From: Rhizobium sp. TH2 | GTDB lineage: Bacteria > Pseudomonadota > Alphaproteobacteria > Rhizobiales > Rhizobiaceae | Reading direction: 5' to 3' | Assembly (NCBI RefSeq): GCF_024707525.1 | Contig: NZ_CP062231.1 | Coordinates: 3,968,001-4,032,000 of the forward strand | DNA: 64,000 nucleotides | Shown: positions 25,631 through 34,596 of the stretch, piece after piece | How the letters are laid out: every line of letters begins with the position of its first letter | How positions within the stretch are numbered: position 1 is the stretch's first letter | Notes under the pieces: model-generated | Seen by the model: only the letters and a program-made list of their open reading frames with translations | Database searches by the model: none | Told to the model about the DNA's origin: nothing | Made by a program: the position numbers and the translations under genes

Positions 25631-26031
25631 AGGGCGTTTTCCATGTGCGAGGCACGGCTGAAGGACCGGTGATCAGGCTGCCGATGCCGCTGAGTTTCTG
25701 GGGCGGAGTCGACGCCGAAACCGGCAGGATCATCGACCATTCCCAGACGCATCACGGCGCATTACTTGGCGGCAAGGTGCTCGTCATGCCCTCCGGGCGC
25801 GGCTCGTCATCCGCCTCGTCAGTGCTCGCCGAAACCATCCGCAACGGCACCGGCCCGATCGCCATCATCATGGAACGGCCGGACCCGATCATTACGGCGG
25901 GCGCCATGGTTGCGCGCTCACTCTATGGCACCGTCTGCCCGGTGGTCGTCTGCCCGATCGACGGGATCGAAGGCGGCCAGACGATCCGCATCAGCGAGGA
26001 TGGCGACGAGGCCGACATCGAGATCAGCTGA
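25627..26031 (+). CDS. aconitase X small (swivel) subunit, DUF126
   Basis: A 134-residue swivelling-domain subunit. The start GTG at 25627 overlaps the large-subunit stop (GTGA). [25 protein letters not shown] and the Ser-rich loop [13 protein letters not shown], which contributes a substrate-binding serine, are the AcnX small-subunit hallmarks. It is the partner of the protein just upstream, giving a two-subunit dehydratase. Its stop overlaps the convergent proline-racemase-like gene by 8 bp. Confidence 0.88.
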   Translation: MKGVFHVRGTAEGPVIRLPMPLSFWGGVDAETGRIIDHSQTHHGALLGGKVLVMPSGRGSSSASSVLAETIRNGTGPIAIIMERPDPIITAGAMVARSLYGTVCPVVVCPIDGIEGGQTIRISEDGDEADIEIS

Positions 26032-27055
26032 GTTTCGGCCACGTATCGGAGAGCTTGTAGCCGCCCGGCCACGGGTCAGCCGGATCGAGCATCAATTGCG
26101 ATGTGCCGGTGATCCAGGCGCGTCCCGAGATCGACGGCACGATGGCCTTCTGCCCGGCCACAGTCGTTTCCCGCACAACCGTGCCGGTAAATCGCGAGTC
26201 GATCATCGAGATGCCAGTCAGCGTCTCGCCGACCTTGAGCTGGCCGCGCGCATTGAGGATCGCCATCCGCGCCGAGATGGCCGTACCCGTGGGCGAACGG
26301 TCGATCTTGCCCGGCTGGATCGCCACGGCCGAACGCGACATCAGCTTGCCCTCCTCGCGGTAGAGCGGACCGGCAAAGGCGCAAAAGGAAATATGATCCC
26401 AGCCAGTGTCTTCGGGATGCGCGAAGCCAAGCTGCTCGTTGGCCGCCTTGGTGATCGCGATGCCCGTTTCGGCGAGTTGCCGCGCTTCATCCGCCACCAG
26501 CTTGAAGCCGAGCTTTTCGGCATCGACCACGACAAAGCTGTCGCCGCCATAGGCCGTATCCACGGTCAAGGTGCCCAGCCCCGGCACCTCAAGCGTCGCA
26601 TCCAGTTTAGCAGCAAAGCTCGGTACATTGGTCACCGTAATCCTCTCGGCCTTGCCACTGCGGCATTCGGCGACGACTTCGACCAGCCCTGCCGGCGCTT
26701 CCAAAATGATCCGCGTCTCCGGCTCGGTCATCGGCAGGATGCCGCTGTCAAGCAGCACGGTCGCGACGCAGATCGAGTTCGAGCCGGACATCGGCGGCGT
26801 ATCCTCGGGCTCCATGATGATCCAGCCCATCTGCGCCTTCGGGTTCTTCGGCGGCACCAGCAGGTTGACATGACGGAACACGCCGCCGCGCGGCTCGTTG
26901 AGCACGAAGTTCCTCAACGTCTGGTCGCTGGCGATGAACCGGCTCTGCTCCCAGATCGTATCGCCCGGCGGCGGCGCGACGCCACCCACGATCACATCGC
27001 CGACCTCGCCCTCTGCGTGGCAGGTGACGACATGGATGACTTTGGAAGAACGCAT
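26024..27055 (-). CDS. proline racemase superfamily enzyme, probable trans-3-hydroxy-L-proline dehydratase-like
   Basis: A 343-residue protein. The ATG at 27055 gives the family start ([25 protein letters not shown]); two earlier in-frame ATGs are possible but add non-family residues. The two catalytic positions, Cys/Cys in racemases and epimerases, are Ser90 ([11 protein letters not shown]) and Thr256 ([10 protein letters not shown]) here. The second-site Thr is known from trans-3-hydroxyproline dehydratases, and loss of both Cys argues against racemase activity. It faces the aconitase-X genes, so both probably act on hydroxyproline isomers. Confidence 0.8.
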   Translation of the reverse strand: MRSSKVIHVVTCHAEGEVGDVIVGGVAPPPGDTIWEQSRFIASDQTLRNFVLNEPRGGVFRHVNLLVPPKNPKAQMGWIIMEPEDTPPMSGSNSICVATVLLDSGILPMTEPETRIILEAPAGLVEVVAECRSGKAERITVTNVPSFAAKLDATLEVPGLGTLTVDTAYGGDSFVVVDAEKLGFKLVADEARQLAETGIAITKAANEQLGFAHPEDTGWDHISFCAFAGPLYREEGKLMSRSAVAIQPGKIDRSPTGTAISARMAILNARGQLKVGETLTGISMIDSRFTGTVVRETTVAGQKAIVPSISGRAWITGTSQLMLDPADPWPGGYKLSDTWPKLS

Positions 27056-27178
27056 GAATCCGATCCCTGATCTAACGATATCGTGATGCATAGCATGGAA
27101 GCGCCGTCCTGAAAGCGGCCAAGTCTTGCTCCAGAAGCCCGATTGCTCCAAGCTTGGTGCAGGAACTGGAACCGACGC

Positions 27179-28210
27179 ATGTTTCTTCGATCAGCCGTCA
27201 TATCAGTGATACTGCTTCTGTCTCCACTAGCGATGGCTGAGGAGACGAAGGCACCTCCGCTCTCGAGCATTCTGGAGAAAGCCGAGGCCCTGAAGCCGCT
27301 CAGGACGGTGGTCGTCGCACATCGCGGCAAGATCATCGCCGAGCATGGCTATCGCGGCTACACATCGAAGGACCCGACCAGCATCATGTCGGCGTCGAAA
27401 TCAATCATCTCGGCGCTCGTCGGCATCGCCATCGACAAGGGAATTCTCGAAGGGACGGATCAGAAGATCGCGACGATTCTGTCCGACGATATGCCGGAGA
27501 ATGCGGATCCGCGTCTGTCCCAGATCACCATTGGCAATCTGCTTTCGATGCAGGCAGGGCTGCGCTCCACCTCGGGCGAGGAATACGGCGCATGGATCGA
27601 GAGCTCCAACTGGGTGCGGACTGTCCTGTCGCAGCCCTTCGAGGACAATCCCGGCGGCGGGATGATCTACTCGACGGGCTCCAGTCATCTTCTTTCGGCC
27701 ATCCTGACTAAAAAGACCGGCCGTTCAACGCGCGCGCTCGCCAACGAATGGCTCGGCCCGGTCGAGGGATTCCGCATCTCCTGGTGGAGCCGCGACCCAC
27801 AGGGCATCTATGTCGGCGGCAACATGATGGCGATGAGCCCGCGATCGCTTCTGGCATTCGGAGAACTCTATCGCACGGGCGGCATCACGCCCGAGGGCAA
27901 GCGGCTGATTTCGAAGGACTGGATCGACAAATCCTGGCGACCGCGCACCAATTCCCGCTACACCGGCGACAGCTATGGCTACGGCTGGTTCATGCGACAG
28001 ATTACCGGTGAGGAAGTGCATTTCGGTTGGGGCTACGGCGGGCAGATGCTCTACATCGTGCCGCGTCTGGAACTGACCGTCGTGATGACATCAGACGAAG
28101 GTTCGTCCGCCGCGCGCTCGGGCCACCGCGACGATCTCCATGCGCTGCTTGCCGAGGTCATCGATGCGGCACGCGCTACAGAAGGCAAGAAGGACGGCGA
28201 CACGAACTAG
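27179..28210 (+). CDS. exported serine hydrolase, beta-lactamase/class C fold
   Basis: A 343-residue protein with an N-terminal signal peptide (about residues 1-20, ending LAMA). SASK at 71-74 gives the SxxK nucleophile and general base. YSTGSSH (about residue 165) stands where YxN is expected, with Ser in place of Asn at the third position. HFGWGYGG replaces the KTG strand. This resembles the 6-aminohexanoate-dimer hydrolase/EstB-like subgroup more than beta-lactamases. It should act in the periplasm or at the surface. GGAACTGGAA lies upstream of the ATG at 27179. A terminator for the converging gene follows. Confidence 0.82.
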   Translation: MFLRSAVISVILLLSPLAMAEETKAPPLSSILEKAEALKPLRTVVVAHRGKIIAEHGYRGYTSKDPTSIMSASKSIISALVGIAIDKGILEGTDQKIATILSDDMPENADPRLSQITIGNLLSMQAGLRSTSGEEYGAWIESSNWVRTVLSQPFEDNPGGGMIYSTGSSHLLSAILTKKTGRSTRALANEWLGPVEGFRISWWSRDPQGIYVGGNMMAMSPRSLLAFGELYRTGGITPEGKRLISKDWIDKSWRPRTNSRYTGDSYGYGWFMRQITGEEVHFGWGYGGQMLYIVPRLELTVVMTSDEGSSAARSGHRDDLHALLAEVIDAARATEGKKDGDTN

Positions 28211-28227
28211 GCGAAAGTCCGCCATTG

Positions 28228-28262
28228 AAAAAGGACGCCGGAAGGTTCCTCCCGGCGCCCTT
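28228..28262 (-). terminator. intrinsic terminator for the gene at 28282-28593
   Basis: An 11-bp stem with one mismatch (AAGGGCGCCGG / CCGGCGTCCTT in minus-strand reading) and a 10-nt loop, followed by TTTTT. It lies between two converging genes and should also slow transcription from the plus side. Confidence 0.65.
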
Positions 28263-28281
28263 GATGCAAGCCGCAGGCTTG

Positions 28282-28593
28282 TCAGTGGGTGATTTCTTCG
28301 AGATCGAAGGTGCGCGGCTCGCCATCGAAGGCCACCAGGACGGCGGCATTTTCTTCGCGCTTCAGAAGCTGCAGGATCGCATCTTCGCTCGGATTGCCCG
28401 GCGTGTCGTCCATGGCTTCGAAGAATTCGCCGACAGTCATGTTGTCGCTGGGCTGGAACTTCAGCGTCTCGCCGGTCTTGCCGCCGACCAGCATGATGAA
28501 ACGGAACTCGACATCGTCATGCTCTTCGCCGACCACGACCGCGATATCGTCATCGCTGCCCCCGTATAACAAGACTCCGATGGGTTCGATCAT
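28282..28593 (-). CDS. hypothetical acidic protein
   Basis: A 103-residue acidic protein (about 22 Asp and Glu) that begins IEPIGVLLYGGSDDDIAVVVGEE and contains a FRFIMLVGGKTGETLKFQ strand pair, a VGEFFEAMDD helix and the closing FDGEPRTFDLEEITH. It looks like a compact cytoplasmic alpha/beta protein. No family recognised. It has its own terminator and lies divergent from the gene at 28770. Confidence 0.7.
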   Translation of the reverse strand: MIEPIGVLLYGGSDDDIAVVVGEEHDDVEFRFIMLVGGKTGETLKFQPSDNMTVGEFFEAMDDTPGNPSEDAILQLLKREENAAVLVAFDGEPRTFDLEEITH

Positions 28594-28769
28594 TGCGGTT
28601 TACCTTTCTGCGTGGCGGGAACCGGCGACATTGCGAGTTCTCTCATCCGCTCTGAGCACATAAACGGCGACTTTGCAAAATCTGTGAACGCTGGCCGCAA
28701 AATAAACGCCCGACAGGAACGGATAACGCCGGCATGCGTTCTCCAGCAAAATCAGGAGAGGATTCCGTC

Positions 28770-29105
28770 ATGGCGTTCCGCGATAAGATCAACAAGCCCA
28801 CCCATGCCAGCACCCCGGAAGAGGAGAACACACCCTTGGTCGATGAAGCACTGGATGCGGTCAACAACCGCGACCGAGAAGCAGCCGAGCAGGCCTTCGA
28901 GGCGACGAGCGACGAGGAACTGTCGGCGATTGGCGCGGAGATCGAGCGCATCAAGGAATCCATAGCGCTGATCACCCAGGCGAGTTCGCACTACGTCAAA
29001 CGCCGCGTGGCCGAGAACTCCACCGACATGATCGCGGAAAACCCGGTTCGTGCAGCGCTATGGGCCGCCTTCATAGGCTTCTGCATCGGCCGGCTATCGC
29101 GCTGA
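28770..29105 (+). CDS. tail-anchored DUF883/ElaB-like membrane protein
   Basis: A 111-residue protein. The first half is acidic (ASTPEEENTPLVDEALDAVNNRDREAAEQAFEA). A long amphipathic helix follows (about 60-85), and a single C-terminal membrane helix (NPVRAALWAAFIGFCIGRLSR) resembles the glycine-zipper tail of ElaB/YqjD/DUF883 proteins. Those bind ribosomes at the inner membrane in E. coli; such a role here is only by resemblance. GAGAGGA lies ahead of the ATG at 28770. Confidence 0.72.
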   Translation: MAFRDKINKPTHASTPEEENTPLVDEALDAVNNRDREAAEQAFEATSDEELSAIGAEIERIKESIALITQASSHYVKRRVAENSTDMIAENPVRAALWAAFIGFCIGRLSR

Positions 29106-29167
29106 GGCGGCTTGATCCGAAGCACATTCTTGACCAATGATGCTTCCGGGGAAGGGAGGCCCCCGAC

Positions 29168-30007
29168 ATGGACCAGACGTCCGCATCCTACGGCTACAGC
29201 ATCGACAACGATCTCGGCACTCTGAAAAAGGATGGCATCGTCGGGCTCAAGCGCGCTTTTCCCAAGGCATGGGCCGAGGCGATGCGCGAGGACATGATGA
29301 CGGCCTTCTGGTCGGCGATCCAGCGGCCGGGCGGCGCGGTGGGCCGTGGGCCCCGCCGTTGGTATGTCGAAATCCATCCGCAGGATTTCTCCGGCTTCGT
29401 CGATCTCGTCACCCACCCCTGGGTCACGGAAATGTGCGAAGCGGCGCTCGGGCCCGACTACCAGATCGTCGAGATCGGCTTCGACGTGCCGTTCCAGGGC
29501 GCCAAGTATCAGCCGTGGCATCGCGACTTCCCCTCCCCGCCCGACACCTACCGAGATCGCCACATTACCTCGCTCGCCTTCAACCTCACCGGCGTCGATG
29601 TGACCCCCGACATGGGACCGTTCGAGATCGCGCCCGGCACCCAATATGTGGATGGACGGGACTGGAAGCATGAGATGTTTCCAGACAAAGCAATCTGGCC
29701 AAAATTCCAGGAACTGGGCGCCAGGAAGCATCCTGAAATGGGCGATATTTCCTGCCGCTCGGCGCTGACGGTCCATCGCGGCACCGAACATCTCTCACCG
29801 ATCGCTCGTCCCGTGATGGTATTGGGCGTCGATGCACCGGGCGCCGGGCATGCCGAATTGCACGACCTGATGGTGACCCAGGATTACTATGATGCACTGC
29901 CCGACGGCGTGAAGAAGCACCTGGTTTGCCGGGTCGTCGACAAGCTCATACCCGTCACCCAGAAGCACGATATCGAAGGCCTGGTAATGGGTGCCGACCC
30001 CTCGTGA
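29168..30007 (+). CDS. phytanoyl-CoA dioxygenase family protein
   Basis: A 279-residue Fe(II)/2-oxoglutarate dioxygenase of the PhyH family. The iron-binding HxD is in PWHRDFPSPPD (about residue 117) and the distal His in LTVHRGTEHLSP; the 2OG-binding Arg follows in PIARPVMVLGVD. Neighbouring ITSLAFNLTGVDVTPDMGPFEIAPGTQ forms the jelly-roll core. Substrate unknown. GGGAGG precedes the ATG. It stands alone, with 62 bp to the previous gene. Confidence 0.85.
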   Translation: MDQTSASYGYSIDNDLGTLKKDGIVGLKRAFPKAWAEAMREDMMTAFWSAIQRPGGAVGRGPRRWYVEIHPQDFSGFVDLVTHPWVTEMCEAALGPDYQIVEIGFDVPFQGAKYQPWHRDFPSPPDTYRDRHITSLAFNLTGVDVTPDMGPFEIAPGTQYVDGRDWKHEMFPDKAIWPKFQELGARKHPEMGDISCRSALTVHRGTEHLSPIARPVMVLGVDAPGAGHAELHDLMVTQDYYDALPDGVKKHLVCRVVDKLIPVTQKHDIEGLVMGADPS

Positions 30008-30167
30008 ACACCAGACCGGCCTGCGACCGGTCGCCGCATCACCTTTTTGCCGCCATGGAATGACCTCGATTTTTGCCCATATGAAATGGAACCAAAGGAA
30101 CTCGGCAAGGTTTGAGTTTCGCGGTTTACCTCGAATTCGCGTGGGTAAAGAGTCGAAGGAGCATACT

Positions 30168-30812
30168 ATGATCAGGACAATTCTCGTTTCTGCCTTGCTG
30201 GCGGGTTCGGCCACCGTAGCAATGGCTGCGGACGTCGTCGAACAGGTCCCGACAGCACCGGAAGCGGTTGTCGAAGAGGCTCAGGTTTACTCCTGGGACG
30301 GCGCTTATCTCGGTGCCTATGGCGGCGCCAGCTGGCTGAGAGGCCGACTGGATGATGGCGTCAATGAATCATCCCGCAACAACATGGGCGGTACGCTCGG
30401 CGGCTTTGCGGGCTGGAACAGGCAGCTCGACAACAATATCGTCCTCGGCATCGAAGGCGATTTCGGCTACGACTGGAACAACAAGAAGTTCGACAATGGT
30501 GTCGAAGCCGGCACCGATTGGGGCGGCAGCGCCCGTGCCCGCGTCGGTTACGCGTTCGACAACGCGTTGATCTTCGGTACCGGCGGCTGGACCGCGGCCA
30601 ACGGCTATGTAGATCCCCCAGGCGGCAACAACTCCAAGGAAAAAGTCCTTCAGGGCTACACACTTGGCGCCGGCGTGGACTACAAGTTCACCGACAACAT
30701 GTTCGCCCGTGCCGAATATCGCTTCAACGATTTCGGCGAGGAGAAGATCGGCGGAACCAAGGTCGATTTCCAGCAGCACAAGGCCTTGCTGGGCCTCGGC
30801 TTCAAGTTCTGA
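30168..30812 (+). CDS. outer-membrane beta-barrel protein, Omp25/RopB-like
   Basis: A 214-residue porin-like barrel. The signal peptide (residues 1-21, ending AMAAD) is followed by a short acidic, Pro-rich linker and repeated beta strands (WDGAYLGAYGGASW, GGTLGGFAGWNRQ, VLGIEGDFGYDW, SARARVGYAF, RAEYRFNDFG), and ends in Phe (LGLGFKF), the outer-membrane insertion signal. Length and layout match the small Omp25/31-type proteins of Rhizobiales. AAGGAG lies six bases before the ATG. It is followed by a strong terminator, so it is monocistronic. Confidence 0.9.
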   Translation: MIRTILVSALLAGSATVAMAADVVEQVPTAPEAVVEEAQVYSWDGAYLGAYGGASWLRGRLDDGVNESSRNNMGGTLGGFAGWNRQLDNNIVLGIEGDFGYDWNNKKFDNGVEAGTDWGGSARARVGYAFDNALIFGTGGWTAANGYVDPPGGNNSKEKVLQGYTLGAGVDYKFTDNMFARAEYRFNDFGEEKIGGTKVDFQQHKALLGLGFKF

Positions 30813-30833
30813 TTTCCATCCCGGGACAAATTG

Positions 30834-30860
30834 AAAGGGCGCCTTTTCAGGCGCCCTTTT
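30834..30860 (+). terminator. intrinsic terminator of the Omp gene
   Basis: A 10-bp perfect stem (AAAGGGCGCC / GGCGCCCTTT) with a TTTTCA loop, ending in TTTT. It lies 22 bases after the porin stop. Confidence 0.9.
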
Positions 30861-30937
30861 CATTTCCGTTCTTGCTGGCAGCGGGAACATTTCCAACATC
30901 CGTCCGTTCTGTCGGCATATTTCACGGAGTACGGACC

Positions 30938-31165
30938 ATGGAAGATTTCAAGCCTCGCGAGGATCACCGCGGCCAGATCGAACCGCATCTCGGCCAGTCT
31001 CATTTCGAAAAGGATCAGGTCGAAAACGCAGCCAAGGCGATCGACCAGGGACCGAATTTCGGTACCCCCGGCGACCCGCCCAGCTTGAATCCCGGCGTGG
31101 AGCACGAAATCGATGAGGCCTACGAGGATCTCGATCGGGAAAAAGGCGTGCCGCGTTCTGGCTGA
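30938..31165 (+). CDS. small acidic hydrophilic hypothetical protein
   Basis: A 75-residue protein, highly charged and lacking hydrophobic segments (MEDFKPREDHRGQIEPHLGQ; HEIDEAYEDLDREKG). It reads as intrinsically disordered and rich in Asp, Glu, Pro and His. GGAG lies eight bases before the ATG at 30938. It has no recognised family; small stress-type proteins of this composition are common in rhizobia. Confidence 0.6.
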   Translation: MEDFKPREDHRGQIEPHLGQSHFEKDQVENAAKAIDQGPNFGTPGDPPSLNPGVEHEIDEAYEDLDREKGVPRSG

Positions 31166-31182
31166 TCGCCTGGCAATCACGG

Positions 31183-31647
31183 TCAGTGCACTTCGAACGT
31201 CCCAGTCAGTTCCGCCTCGGCGAGCGCGTGTTTCCTCGCCTCTTTCCATAGATGCGCCACCCCTGCCGACCCTGGCACAGCCAGATGCGGAACATCGAGC
31301 GCCGCTAGACGAAAGTGGTAATGGTGTGTGCCGTGACCCTTCGGCGGCTGCGGGCCATCGTAGCGAGCATCACCGAAATCGTTCTTGGCAAAGCGCGGGC
31401 CGCTGCCAGGCTTGGTGTCGATACTTTCCGGCAAGCCATCCCAGTCCGCGGGAATGTTGAAAATGCCGCAATGGCGGAACGTGCCGCGCGGCGCATCCGG
31501 ATCCTCGACGATCAGCACGAAGCTTTTCGTATTTTCCGGCGGGCCGCTCCATTTCACAGGTGGAAAAAGGTTCTCGCCGTCGCGTGCATATTTCGTCGGG
31601 ATTTGCTGCCCATCGGCGAAAGCCGGGCTCATGAGTGTCAGGGACAT
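31183..31647 (-). CDS. YbhB/YbcL family Raf-kinase-inhibitor-like (PEBP) protein
   Basis: A 154-residue phosphatidylethanolamine-binding-like protein. Motifs are SPAFADGQQIPTKYARDGENLFPPVKWSGPPENTKSFVLIVEDPDAP (the DPDAP ligand site), FRHCGIFNIPAD, ARYDGPQPPKGHGTHHYHFRLAALD. The conserved His residues lie around the anion site. Function in bacteria is not firmly established. No signal peptide is seen. It converges on the small gene at 30938. Confidence 0.9.
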   Translation of the reverse strand: MSLTLMSPAFADGQQIPTKYARDGENLFPPVKWSGPPENTKSFVLIVEDPDAPRGTFRHCGIFNIPADWDGLPESIDTKPGSGPRFAKNDFGDARYDGPQPPKGHGTHHYHFRLAALDVPHLAVPGSAGVAHLWKEARKHALAEAELTGTFEVH

Positions 31648-31681
31648 CTGATCCTCCTCTCACTCTCGAATGATAACAGAT

Positions 31682-31924
31682 TCAGTGCGATTTGCCGGAG
31701 CCTTTGTGATGCGCGCTTTCCTGGTTGGCGCCGCGGATCACACCACGGTCGTCGGCGAGGCCATCGGGACCAGGCTTGAGGTTCTCACCTTGCTGGAAAG
31801 CTCTCTTGGCCCCATCCGAGCGCTTGAGGTCGGGTTCGATATCGAAATCCGGACCGGCATTGGCCGTGTTGACGCGCTTTTCGATGATGCGCATCTGCTG
31901 CTCGTGCGCCTTCTTGGATTGCAT
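31682..31924 (-). CDS. small basic hypothetical protein
   Basis: An 80-residue hydrophilic protein, starting at the ATG at 31924 because GAAGAGGAG is placed seven bases before it; an ATG eight codons earlier has no such site. It has a Lys/Arg-rich start (MQSKKAHEQQMRIIEKR), an acidic middle (DFDIEPDLKRSDG) and a polar His/Lys tail ending GSGKSH. No family is recognised, and it is likely disordered. Confidence 0.5.
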   Translation of the reverse strand: MQSKKAHEQQMRIIEKRVNTANAGPDFDIEPDLKRSDGAKRAFQQGENLKPGPDGLADDRGVIRGANQESAHHKGSGKSH

Positions 31925-31989
31925 CACGAAGCTCCTCTTCATTTTCATGACAGGAGCAGAACAATCGGGAAATGGAAGTGTTCCCGAAT

Positions 31990-32082
31990 TTATCGCGACG
32001 CGATCTTGCGGACCGCATACTGCATCGGCTGGGTGCCGAAGGCCAGGACAGCAATGAATGCTAGAACGAGCAGATGTGACAT
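31990..32082 (-). CDS. tiny membrane protein (30 residues)
   Basis: A 30-codon frame: MSHLLVLAFIAVLAFGTQPM followed by a basic tail QYAVRKIASR. One hydrophobic helix with a positive-inside tail makes a credible single-span micro-protein. AAGGA lies seven bases before the ATG. It is too short for usual gene finders. Function unknown. Confidence 0.45.
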   Translation of the reverse strand: MSHLLVLAFIAVLAFGTQPMQYAVRKIASR

Positions 32083-32167
32083 TTGAAATCCTTCCATTGG
32101 CTTGATTGCCGTCGGAGGGTTTCTTGCATGGCTGGGTCGATTTGGCTGTTCCGAATGTAACAGGCCT

Positions 32168-32449
32168 TTACTTGCTGAGACGGCGATGGTTGGCGCGGAC
32201 TTGTCTGCGATAATGCGCAACTGTGCTCTTGCCGACTGATTCCATGGATTTGCCCGAGGCGAGCGCAAATGCGCCGTCCATCATCACCGATGAGGCCGCC
32301 TGAAGTTTCTCCGAGGTCATGAGGCTTGCCTCGCTGATGGCTTTGGGACCGCCCGCAGCGAGTTTCATCATCCTGAGGCCAATCACCATGTTGGATTCGA
32401 AGGCGAGTCGCGAGAGATCGAAGAACATCTGGTATGGCGAGTGCCGCAT
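32168..32449 (-). CDS. phasin-like small conserved protein
   Basis: A 93-residue basic, helical protein (MRHSPYQMFFDLSRLAFESNMVIGLRMMKLAAGGPKAISEASLMTSEKL, then KSTVAHYRRQVRANHRRLSK). The pattern of FESxxVIxLRxxKLAAGG with a Lys/Arg end occurs in short rhizobial proteins often left unnamed and distantly like phasins. It probably is cytoplasmic and helical. There is no membrane segment. Function unknown. Confidence 0.6.
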   Translation of the reverse strand: MRHSPYQMFFDLSRLAFESNMVIGLRMMKLAAGGPKAISEASLMTSEKLQAASSVMMDGAFALASGKSMESVGKSTVAHYRRQVRANHRRLSK

Positions 32450-32476
32450 GGCGAGCCCCTTTGCATGTGTGGACCT

Positions 32477-33703
32477 TCAACGGTCTCGGTGCCTACCGCG
32501 TTCCAGCCATTCAATAATTCCCCGAGCCGCTGCGCGGCCGGTGGCAAGGCAGGCTGTCAGGAGATAGCCGCCGGTGGGCGCTTCCCAGTCGAGCATTTCG
32601 CCCGCGACAAATGTGCCCGGCAACATATCTAGCATGTAATTGGCGTCGATGCTGTCAAAAGTGACGCCGCCGGCAGATGAAATCGCCTCCTCGATCGGAC
32701 GTGGCCCGAGCAGTGGAATGGGCAGCGCTTTGATATGCCGCGCCAGCCGCTCGGGATCGGCGAGATCGGCAGGCGGGACAAGCTCGCGGATCAGGGCAAG
32801 CTTGACGCCTTCGATGCCGGCACCCTTGCGGAGCCGAGTGGAGAAGCTGGCCTTGCGGTCCTGCCGGGCGAGATCCTTGGCAATGCGCTCCAGGTGTCTT
32901 CCCGGCATCAGGTCGACGACCAGTTCGGCGTGGCCGTCTTTCTCCAATCCGTGGCGCAGGGCGGCGGAATGCGCGTAGACCAGGCTGCCTTCGATGCCAT
33001 GATGGCTGATGACGAACTCGCCCGAAAACGTGCCTGCCGCCGACGTGGCGGTAACCGATTTAAGCGGGGCACCGGCGAAGCCTTCGCGCATGATATCGCT
33101 CCAGCGCACATCGAAGCCGCAGTTTGCGGGCCGGAGCGGCGCGATGCGGACGCCCTTGTCCGCCAGCCTGCCAATCCAGGCCGCATCCGAGCCAAGCTTC
33201 GGCCAGCTGGCACCACCCAGCGCGAGCAGGACGGCGTCGGGTGTGATGGCAAACCGGCCGGCGGGCGCCTCAATCAGCAGGCTCTGGCCGTCGAACCCGA
33301 TCCACCGATGGCGCGTCAGTATCTTCACGCCCTGCGCCTCCAAACGCTTCAGCCAGGCGCGCAGCAGGGGCGACGCCTTCATCGTGGTTGGAAACACGCG
33401 ATTGGATGAGCCGACAAAGGTCTCCGTGCCAAGGCCCGTCGTCCAGTGTCGCACGTCCTGCGGCGTGAAAGCATCGAGCGCCGGCCGCAATATCGCGGAT
33501 GCCTTGCCGAACCGGGTGCGAAACGCGGAAAGATCCTCGGCATGGGTGATGTTGAGACCCGACTTTCCGGCCAGCAGGAACTTGCGGCCAACCGTCGGCA
33601 TGGCTTCATAGATCGTCACGGCATGCCCGGCGGACGACAGCACCTCCGCCGCCATCAGCCCTGCGGGTCCGCCTCCGATGATCGCGATTTCCTTATCAGG
33701 CAT
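32477..33703 (-). CDS. TIGR03862-type flavoprotein (HI0933/BaiN-like FAD oxidoreductase)
   Basis: A 408-residue FAD-binding protein. The Rossmann motif IGGGPAGLMAAE lies at residues 8-19, the family-specific VGRKFLLAGKSGLNITHAEDL at about 40, and LALGGASWPKLGSDAAWIGRLAD at about 160. It ends in a second FAD contact (AGEMLDWEAPTGGYLLTACLATGRAAARG). It belongs to the HI0933/BaiN superfamily; most members are of unknown substrate. It is cytoplasmic. It diverges from the oxygenase gene at 33851. Confidence 0.9.
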   Translation of the reverse strand: MPDKEIAIIGGGPAGLMAAEVLSSAGHAVTIYEAMPTVGRKFLLAGKSGLNITHAEDLSAFRTRFGKASAILRPALDAFTPQDVRHWTTGLGTETFVGSSNRVFPTTMKASPLLRAWLKRLEAQGVKILTRHRWIGFDGQSLLIEAPAGRFAITPDAVLLALGGASWPKLGSDAAWIGRLADKGVRIAPLRPANCGFDVRWSDIMREGFAGAPLKSVTATSAAGTFSGEFVISHHGIEGSLVYAHSAALRHGLEKDGHAELVVDLMPGRHLERIAKDLARQDRKASFSTRLRKGAGIEGVKLALIRELVPPADLADPERLARHIKALPIPLLGPRPIEEAISSAGGVTFDSIDANYMLDMLPGTFVAGEMLDWEAPTGGYLLTACLATGRAAARGIIEWLERGRHRDR

Positions 33704-33850
33704 TCAGCCACCCGAATCCTCTCCCGCCACTGATGACCTAGCCCGGCCGCCGGCGCAAGAATATCAGCGAAATACAAGAAACGGGCTGCCTCGCGCGAAT
33801 GACCCCGCTAACCTGATACCTTCTCTCGAATTGCATGGAAGGATCGACCG

Positions 33851-34588
33851 ATGAACACGCATTTCCAAAACCCAACCAGCATCGATGCCGAAAGTCGTGT
33901 CGCCGCTTGTGACTGGCCGGCGCTCCATGCCGAGTTCGGTCTGCATGGCGCCGCCATCATCCCGAAACTGCTCACGCCTGAAGAGTGTGCTGGCATCGCA
34001 GCACTCTACCCCGACGAATCCCATTTCCGCAGCCATATCATCATGGCCCGCCACGGCTTCGGTCGCGGTGAATACCGTTACTTCCGCTATCCGCTGCCAT
34101 CGCTGCTATCCGGCCTGCGCGCCGCGCTCTATGGCCAACTCGTTCCCACCGCCAACGCCTGGAACGAGCGGATGGGCGACGACACCCGATATCCCGCCGA
34201 TCACGCCGATTACCTCGAACTCTGCCACAAAGCCGGACAGACGCGGCCGACGCCGCTGCTGCTGCAATATGTCGAAGGCGATTTCAACGCGCTGCACCAG
34301 GATCTCTATGGCGATCTCGCCTTCCCGCTGCAGGTGGCGATCCTGCTCTCCGAGCCCGGCCGCGATTTCACTGGCGGCGAATTCGTGCTGACCGAACAGC
34401 GGCCGCGCATGCAGAGTCGCGCCGAAGTCGTGCCGTTGAGGCAGGGTGATGCGGTGGCCTTTGCCGTGCATAACCGGCCGGTGCGCGGTTCGAAGGGATA
34501 TTATCGCGTCAACCTGCGGCACGGCGTCAGCCGGCTGCGTTCAGGCAAGCGCCACACGCTCGGGCTCATTTTCCACGATGCAAAGTGA
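33851..34588 (+). CDS. 2-oxoglutarate/Fe(II) oxygenase
   Basis: A 245-residue 2OG-Fe(II) protein of the prolyl-hydroxylase-like group. The iron site is HQDLYGD (about residue 150) with the distal His in FAVHNRPVRG and the 2OG-binding residues near YYRVNLRHGVSRLRSGKRHTLGLIFHDAK. AAGGA precedes the ATG. It is encoded alone, divergent from the flavoprotein. Substrate unknown; some relatives act on proteins or DNA bases. Confidence 0.85.
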   Translation: MNTHFQNPTSIDAESRVAACDWPALHAEFGLHGAAIIPKLLTPEECAGIAALYPDESHFRSHIIMARHGFGRGEYRYFRYPLPSLLSGLRAALYGQLVPTANAWNERMGDDTRYPADHADYLELCHKAGQTRPTPLLLQYVEGDFNALHQDLYGDLAFPLQVAILLSEPGRDFTGGEFVLTEQRPRMQSRAEVVPLRQGDAVAFAVHNRPVRGSKGYYRVNLRHGVSRLRSGKRHTLGLIFHDAK

Positions 34589-34596
34589 GGGCGAGG

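Noticed and set aside
28770-29105. A true DUF883 (ElaB/YqjD) orthologue
   Set aside because: The tail helix resembles that family, but the N-terminal half does not match it, so only an 'ElaB-like' label is used.
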